Part shown: positions 19,630 to 25,947 of the stretch, piece after piece | Layout: every line of letters starts with the position of its first letter | How positions within the stretch are numbered: position 1 is the stretch's first letter | Source: Oehlia diaphana | Taxonomy: Eukaryota; Glomeromycota; Glomeromycetes; Glomerales; Glomeraceae | NCBI GenBank assembly: GCA_003833135.1 | Contig: QZLH01000063.1 | Span: forward strand, 53,688 to 79,634 | DNA length: 25,947 nucleotides | Direction: 5' to 3' | The notes under the pieces: generated by a model | What the model was told of the DNA's origin: nothing | The model's database searches: none | Seen by the model: only the letters and a program-made list of their open reading frames with translations | Position numbers and translations under genes: made by a program

Positions 19630-22600
19630 ATGGAATACCATAGTACGGGCAGCCCAACCGCAAGGTTGGGCGGCTCCGTACCAAATCCTACCGATTTATC
19701 TCGTCGGTTATTGTCAACACAACAAGCACAAGATGCAGCGGAATCTACAAGTGACGATGGTATTACTACTCCAACACCGCGATCTCGCTTAAATAGCGCG
19801 ACTCGTTTTGATATCTCTCCTGGGACCCCTTTTTGGGGTTCCTTTTCACCTGCTCCCAGGTCTCCTGTGCTTATCCAGTGTTGTTGTAGGAGAGAAGATT
19901 GTCAGAACCTATTAGCATTTCTTAGTAGTACTCGTTCAATGGAAGACGAGTTGAGATTGGCTGCTGGTGAGATTCTCTTTATCGTAATTCTAGAAAACTT
20001 CATATTCGACACTGTAATGATTGATAAATTAAGAATTAAAATTAAAATATACATTTTATATTTTGCAGAGGTTGGACAAGCACTTTTGCAGAAACATGAG
20101 ATGTATCAAAAAGAAATGGAAACATTCCGATCAGCACTTGAACATCAGGTACTAAATTATGATTTTGAGCGTAAATAAATATATTAAGTATGGACATTGA
20201 TGTCTCACGATTTCGCTCATTACAGTGTGCGCGTTCAGAACAGAAAGTACAGGAATTAGATGAATTAGTACGCGAACTTGAAGATACACAAAGAGTACTA
20301 ATAAGAGAAAGAGATGATGTGCAAAGACAAAGAAATTTATTAGAAGAGGTAAAAAAATTCTTTACAATTAATACGTTGAGTTTGTATGTTCAAACAAAAA
20401 AAACTGTTTTTTTTAGAAAAATGATGCACTCGTAACCGCACTTGATAAAGCCGACTCAATGCTTAGAGACCTCGACACAGAGTTGAAAGCACGTGATAAT
20501 GAAATTAAAAGATTAATGGCTAATAATATCAAAGGAGAGAAGAGTGAAGAAAGAGAAGAAATGTTAAGGAGGCAGCTGGAAGATTTACAGCAAGAATTGA
20601 ATGTTTCTCGAAAATCGGAAATGGCTGCCGAGATGAGAGTAAAAAAGTTAAGCGATAAATTTGGTAAGCTTATCTTATATTATTCTTGCATCTTTATTTA
20701 ATATTAATATTTTTTTAATTTGTAGATCAACTTTATAATGCACATGAAAAATTGAAAAATGAACAAATTGAAACAGAAAAGTCAAAACAGAAACTGGAGG
20801 CCGTAGCTATGCTTCGTGAATCTAATGAAAGAAACTTTAAAGTAATAATATTATTTTCTATATCAAATCTTCAGATAATTTTTTTTTACTAACATAGTTT
20901 TTCGCATAGTTGTCTTCTTCAAATAATGAAGCAAATAATCATCTTATCGCATTAATTAAAGAACTCTCGTCAGCAAATAATAAATTAAAATCCGAGATAT
21001 CTGAGTATCGGGAACTTCTTTCAGAATCTAGAAATGAACTTAGCACTTTACAAAATCGCGTTGAGGATATAGAAACTGCAAGTACAACTGGTTATGCTTA
21101 TCCCGCCAGTTATGCAAGTTCCGTTGCATTCGCTTCTCCTTTTAAACCAAATTTTCCTCCACATGTGTTGGATGAAATGGGGATGGGAGGTATGGCTGGT
21201 GAAAACTTACCTAATGTTAATGTTGAAGTTGAAGAATGTGGTGAAGGTTCAACTACTCCATCTGGATCTGCTGCTAAACCGATTCATCCTCGTGTGTCTC
21301 CTATGTCATCTCCATTCGGTCCTGCTTCTTATAATACATTCAACAGCTTGGGCGTAGATCCTTCAGTGCATTCGCCTGCTGGTTCTATTGTATCGACTTC
21401 AGCATTGTCTAGCTCCAATCCATTACATCATCATCACCATTATCATCATTATCATCACTATACAAATGAAAATGTGGATATAGTACGAGGAAGTGTATTC
21501 GGAGAACTTGAAAAATATCTTATGAAAAAGACAAAACATAAGAAGTCTGGACGCAGCAGTATAAAAGGTAAAAAAGTATTTGTTGAAATTGGTGAAGAGG
21601 ATGAAGAACAACGAGATACTATTGAAAAGAAACGCGAAATAATCGATAATGGAAATTCCGACTCCGATATAACATATAGTGACGATAGTAACGAAGAAAG
21701 AGATCTCGAGGTTTGTTTAATTTTAATTTATTTTAGCTGCTTAATGGAGTGAATTTTATTATCTAAGCATATTTTGTGGCAATTGGTGGTTTGATTTTTT
21801 TTTTTTTCTAATGGTCATTTGAACTTTTTGGGAAAAATGTCATCTATTTCAAACCAACTATTGACAAAAATAGATGCTTTATATAAGTTTACCATTGGTA
21901 TTTATTCCTCATCTAGATGTTCTATTTTTGGCACCTATTGAAAATTAGGGAGACGATAGAGTTTCAGATAAATTGAAGAAAAAGAAATCCAAATCAAAAT
22001 TTATCAAAGGTCAAGGGAAAAAAAAGGCGCGAGCGTTTTCTTCACCAGATCAAAACATTTCAAATCAGAAACAAAATGTTTCCTTATTATCTGCCAGTCT
22101 CAAGAGATCAGCTGTCGAAAATTCTAAAGATGAAATAAAAGGTGAAAAATCACTACCAAAGAAACCTTTGAGTGCTATTAAAAGGAAAGATTCTCAACAT
22201 CGCGCTTCAGCTCCAGCACCCTTAAATTTTCCTTCAAAACAAGGAAGTTCCGGTTTAAAACAACACAAACCCTCACAACCTTCACCATTGGCTGTTAATC
22301 GACAAACAATTTCACAACAATCACCTGCCATAAATCCAAAATCAAAAACTATTTCAACAAAACCATCAATACCTGCTTTCAAAAATCCAAAATTTGCAAC
22401 TTTAGGACCTAAAGAGCGCAAACAAATGATGGAAATGTGGCGTGCTGGTGTTGCAAAAGAGCAAGCCAGTAATAGAGATGGTGATAATTATGGAGAGAGT
22501 GAAACTTCGGCCAAAGAAAAAAATAATATTAATATTGAAACTGTTAAGGGTAAGAGTCGAATGGATTCAACTAATTCACCTATTAAAGAATTTGTGGAAG

Positions 22601-24159
22601 AAGTATTGGTTGATGAGGCTAATTTTTCGGCTGCCGAAGCAGCTGCTTTAGCTAACGAAGTTGAGCATAGTTTGACAACTTCAGCAAAATCTAACCATTC
22701 TCGTCATGCTTCGACAACAACACGACGTACTTCACTTCATATACCTTCAATAACAGTTCAAAGTCCTAATGAAGCTTTTGACTCTAAAAACAATCCTCAC
22801 TCTCCTGAATCTCCTCAACAACAAAATCCATATCAATCACTTTTTAATATTGGTTGCTCTATTATGGATCGTCTCAAAGGGACTGATCTTTTAGCATTAA
22901 ATCGTCGGTTGAAGAGAACTTTTGATATATTAGAATTAAGTAGTTTAAGTAATAATTTAATTGAAAACATTTTAGCAGATGTTGAAATTATTAGGGAGCG
23001 GTTTCGATGGGTTGAAGATTTGCGAAAAAATGATGAAATAAAAACAGATGAAAAAGATATTTCCAGGAATTATGAATCCAATGATAATTATGATAATTTG
23101 AGTCAAAAAGACCCATTTGCATTTTCTCCAGAGAACTTTTTACCGTTGACCCATTTTATGCAAGACCTTTTAACTGAAATATGCAAATTGCGTATTATGA
23201 TTAATGAAGTTCAAGTTGAATACTTTCAAAAAGTTGAGGCGAGTCGGCGAAAGGCTGAAGAAGAATTCGATAAGAGCATTTTAAGCGGAAAAGATGAAGA
23301 AGAAATAATGGAGAGAAGAGAAAGAGGAAGGTATAGTCAAAGTAGCGATGGTGGAATCGGCGCTTACTTTAGTCGAGTATTTGGTGGTGTCAAAGAAATC
23401 CAGTCTCCGCCTACTTCTGCTCGTCATCATAGCCGAAGATTATCTGTAGATTTTTCGCATGACCGTGACGTATCTGTTGGCAGTATTGATACTTTTGCAG
23501 AGGATTCATACTTTGCAGATCGAAATTTAGAATCCTATACTAATGCATCAACAAAGCGAAGGGACAATCCTGAGACAGTCGGTTCAATGATAAGAAGAAA
23601 TGTTGTGTCTTTTTTTGGAAGAGGTGGTGGTGGGAACAATACTATTCTAGGGAAGAAGAATGCAGCAGAGGAGAAAGTTGGGAAATTAGTGGGTGGCGCA
23701 AATGGGAAGAAGAAATTTGGGACACTGACTGGTCTTAATGTTAGTACAGAACCTTTTCGACATCAACAGCGACTAACTAGTAATGAAAATGTATTAATAT
23801 CAGTATCTGGTAATTGCTGTAATAATGGTAATGAAAGGAGTTTGTTGGCAGATATATCAACAACATCACCTATAAGATCTCCATCTTCAACAACTATACA
23901 ATATATTGGTTCTGATGGATCACCTACAACTCCACAGCCTATATCTCCACCACCACCATTAACAATTATAACACCAAGACAGACAAGATCATCAACAAGT
24001 AATAGCAATTTAGAAAATCGTTTACGACAGCATTTAGCTTCTACTACTCCTAAAAATACTGTAAGAATAAGGGATGACATAAATACTTCTAATAGAGAAA
24101 TGGAAACTAATGAATGGAATATTGTAACAATAATGGATAAAATATTTGGTGGTAAATAG
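19630..24159 (+). CDS. Fungal coiled-coil protein with CC1-box-like motif, candidate dynein adaptor (1304 aa, 7 exons)
   Basis: Exons: 19630-19966, 20069-20148, 20226-20348, 20417-20663, 20726-20841, 20910-21710, 21949-24159; all introns are GT-AG, 62-102 nt except the last (238 nt), and the frame is intact. ATG 19630 is the first Met after an in-frame TGA. I know no gene name. Order: Ser/Pro-rich N terminus; CCCRREDC cluster (84-91); DELRLAAEVGQALLQKHEMY (106-125), which fits the AAxxG CC1 box through which adaptors such as BICD, TRAK and Spindly bind the dynein light intermediate chain; coiled coil to about residue 355; low complexity with a His/Tyr run (474-485); SVFGELEKYL (496-505), similar to the dynactin-binding Spindly motif (LFxE[LV]); basic, Ser/Pro-rich stretches; a helical block DRLKGTDLLALNRRLKR...IRERFRWVED (about 874-924) that seems conserved among fungi; and a disordered tail. 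The adaptor role is inferred. Confidence 0.82.
21711..21948 (+). other. Unusually long last intron of the coiled-coil gene (238 nt)
   Basis: Donor GTTTGT after CTC GAG, acceptor AAAATTAG before GGA GAC GAT; both flanking exons are phase 0. It is two to four times longer than the gene's other introns. It contains CATCTATTT (21841-21849) paired with AAATAGATG (21868-21876) and a second AG at ATCTAG (about 21915) that could act as a cryptic acceptor. Confidence 0.6.
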
Positions 24160-24753
24160 GGTTTTTTTAAAAAAAAATATGGTAAGGTTTTAATTAAGAA
24201 AAATGGTAGATAAAAAAAAATGACTTTATATGATTATTTGAATATAAATATTTATTTTTTTTTATTTGATAAATTATTTTATTTTGTTAGAATGGAATTA
24301 TATATATATTTGAAAAAATATTTTATATATGAAGATTACTTGTATTATTTACCAAAATAACTAAATTACTATATTTACTATGTATATAGAATCAATTTAT
24401 TTCATTTTTTTTAAGGACTTTAATTTTAAATATACTAAAATTCTTATACAATTAAAATAAATATTTATTTGAAAAAGCATAATAAATTATAAATATAAAT
24501 AAAATTAGAATTAATATCAAGATAAAACTTAATAATATTTACAAAATATGTTTATAAGATATTATTAGATTGTAAGATTTTATTTTATAATTTAAGTGTA
24601 AAGTATAATTAGACCAATATAATTGGAAATTTTATTTTGTAATAATTTAGTAATATTATTTTTTACTATTCATTAAATAAAATGTATGCTAATTGCTAAC
24701 AGAATTCCATCTACTTTTAAGATAGGTCATTCAAGTAGTGTTGGGTTTTGAAC

Positions 24754-24782
24754 TTGTCCAATTGGTTTTTTTAATTGGACAA
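24754..24782. repeat. Inverted repeat TTGTCCAATT / AATTGGACAA
   Basis: Perfect 10-bp arms (24754-24763 and 24773-24782) around a T-rich 9-nt loop. It is near a hAT-like TAGTGTTGGG word at 24736 and may be a subterminal relic of an old element. Confidence 0.6.
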
Positions 24783-24827
24783 TTTTGGACTATCTAAAAC
24801 CAGTTTTAAATATAGTTTTGGATATAG

Positions 24828-24854
24828 TTTTAAACAGTTTAAAACTGTTTAAAA
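24828..24854. repeat. 27-bp perfect palindrome
   Basis: Arms TTTTAAACAGTTT and AAACTGTTTAAAA flank one central base (24841). It follows three spaced copies of a CAGTTTTAAA/TATAGTTTT-type word. Such AGTTTAAAC-rich subterminal arrays are common in hAT elements (inference). Confidence 0.65.
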
Positions 24855-25204
24855 GTTTTAATATTTATTAATTGAAACTAAAAATAAAATATAAATACAA
24901 TATTGAAATGTTAAAAAAATAAATATTTAATAAATTAAATGATAAAAAATTAATGTAAAATCAAATAATATTAAAATTAATATTTTAAGATTTTAAAGTA
25001 ATTTAATAATTGAACTAAAATTAAAATATTAGCTAAAATTAAGGTTGCTTGCTAAATAGGGATGTTAACAGTTTATGATTGGATGGTTCGAACCGCAGTT
25101 TGATCATAGGACCGGTTTCAGTTCAGTTCAAACGTCAAACCAAACTGAGACTGAACCGATAGAAACTGGTTTAGTGAACCGGTTTTAGATCAGTTTAATT
25201 AACG

Positions 25205-25228
25205 GTTACGTGTATCTGTACACGTAAC
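25205..25228. repeat. Perfect hairpin GTTACGTGTA / TACACGTAAC in the hAT 5' end
   Basis: The 10-bp arms pair perfectly around TCTG. It sits between the subterminal repeats and the transposase start, in the position where hAT subterminal transposase-binding sites or the promoter would lie. Confidence 0.75.
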
Positions 25229-25298
25229 TTTTTACAATAAAAGAATAACGGATTTTACATTTTTGCATTTTTTTATATCACCTTGCATTATTACAACT

Positions 25299-25947
25299 AT
25301 GTCGGGAGTTTTTGAAAATGATGATAATAATTTATCAGATAATTCCTTAGCATCTAATGATGAAAGAATTATAAATAAAAAATTGTCAGCAGATGTTTAG
25401 GAGTTTTTTCAAAAAATTCAAGATGAGGAAAGTTGGTTAATTACAAACTATAAGTGTATTTTGTGTGCAAAACTTTATTCACCTGGTAATCCAACATCTA
25501 CACTTCAACGTCATTTAACTAAAAAACATCCATCACATTATAAAAAACCTGAAACCCGCCAAACTACTTTACGTTTTAAACCTTACTCTCCATCAAAATC
25601 TAAACCTATCACAGATTCTTTGGTTGATTTTGATGCAACTGATTTGCAACCTTTTACTATTGTTGAAAATCCTGAATTCAAATTATTAATTAATAAATTA
25701 AATCCCCACTATATTTTACCTTGTAGACAAACCTTAAAGGAAAAATTTATAGAAAATTATAAAATGAGAAAAAATGTGTTAATTAATGAAGTCTCACAAA
25801 TTAACTCAAAAATATCTCTTACTACTGATATTTGGACTTCAGAAATCTCAAAAGATTGTTATCTTTGAGTAACAATGCATTATATTAACAACAATTGGGA
25901 ATTAAAAAATCTCTTACTTGATTTAATTCCTGTAAATGGTTCTCATA
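25299..25947 (+). pseudogene. hAT transposase with BED zinc finger, two nonsense codons, 3' end off window
   Basis: The reading frame starts at ATG 25299 and stays open apart from TAG at 25398-25400 and TGA at 25866-25868, running off the edge in the same frame. A BED-type DNA-binding finger follows the first stop: CILC (55-58 if read through) then LQRHLTKKHP. The first stop falls where BED fingers have their conserved Trp (SADV-stop-EFF), consistent with TGG to TAG. Later parts (LPCRQTLKEKFIENY, KISLTTDIWTSE, then VTMHYINNNWELKNLLLDLI after the second stop) match the start of the hAT catalytic region, with the DIWTS aspartate as the first catalytic acid. Absence of frameshifts suggests fairly recent inactivation. 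It cannot make full-length transposase without readthrough. Confidence 0.85.

Larger units (their letters stand above)
24160..25056. other. AT-rich intergenic region with palindromes
   Basis: About 900 bp of nearly pure A/T between the coiled-coil gene and the hAT element. The first 500 bp show no structure. From 24736 the sequence reads TAGTGTTGGGTTTTGAAC, which could be an isolated hAT end, followed by two strong inverted repeats (24754-24782 and 24828-24854). No coding potential was seen. Confidence 0.65.
25057..25947 (+). mobile_element. hAT DNA transposon, 5' part, truncated by the window edge
   Basis: TAGGGATGTTAACAG at 25057 has the YARNG start typical of hAT terminal repeats. It is followed by a subterminal array of GGTTCGAACC, ACCGGTTT, GAACCGG and CAGTTTAA words (25085-25200) and a perfect 10-bp-arm hairpin (25205-25228), then the BED-finger transposase reading frame. 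The right terminus and target duplication lie outside the window, so the exact left boundary is an inference. Confidence 0.7.

Noticed and set aside
21420..21465. His/Tyr-rich CAT repeat as a metal-binding domain of the coiled-coil protein
   Set aside because: It is a simple trinucleotide-type repeat in a low-complexity linker; no fold supports a specific metal role.

Overview
The window looks like nuclear DNA of a filamentous fungus, most likely an arbuscular-mycorrhizal one (Glomeromycotina, Rhizophagus-like). Evidence: very AT-rich intergenic DNA with long A/T homopolymers; protein-coding genes split by 31 short GT-AG introns (mostly 62-102 nt, many with GTAAGT-like donors and short T-rich acceptors); fungal families (SUN-domain protein, Pby1-type TTL, ZNFX1/Hrr1-type helicase, a fungal coiled-coil protein with a CC1-box-like motif); and decayed DNA transposons in the gaps. 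The genus is an inference. No tRNA, rRNA or CRISPR array was seen.

Layout. 1-665: AT-rich, no gene. 666-2685 (-): three-exon protein with the fold of the zinc-containing family I.5 (Geobacillus/Staphylococcus) lipases, but with the catalytic Ser and His apparently replaced. 4204-6225 (+): intronless SUN-domain inner nuclear membrane protein with a poly-Ser insert inside the SUN domain. 6455-7822 (+): TTL-family ATP-grasp protein. 7949-8855 (-): multi-pass TspO/MBR-like membrane protein ending in a dileucine motif. 9933-11990 (+): nine-exon methylmalonate-semialdehyde dehydrogenase without a visible mitochondrial presequence. 13039-17326 (+): fourteen-exon superfamily-1 RNA helicase with C-terminal NFX1-type zinc fingers. 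17327-19629: a 2.3-kb transposon-derived gap with a 471-bp TIR element, a 214-bp hAT-type MITE with a perfect 8-bp target duplication, and further palindromes. 19630-24159 (+): seven-exon, 1304-aa coiled-coil protein, a candidate dynein adaptor. 25057-25947: 5' end of a hAT transposon whose transposase carries two in-frame stops and runs off the window.

How the genes relate. These are independent eukaryotic genes, not an operon. Three of them (SUN protein, TTL-like protein, candidate dynein adaptor) belong to the nucleus-microtubule world, which matters in a coenocytic fungus, but their proximity may be chance. The helicase family works in RNA silencing and surveillance. Upstream regions of several genes share an E-box/CDEI-like word (RTCACRTG) more often than base composition suggests.

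All exon boundaries come from reading frame, splice consensus and remembered family sequences; no alignment or search was run.
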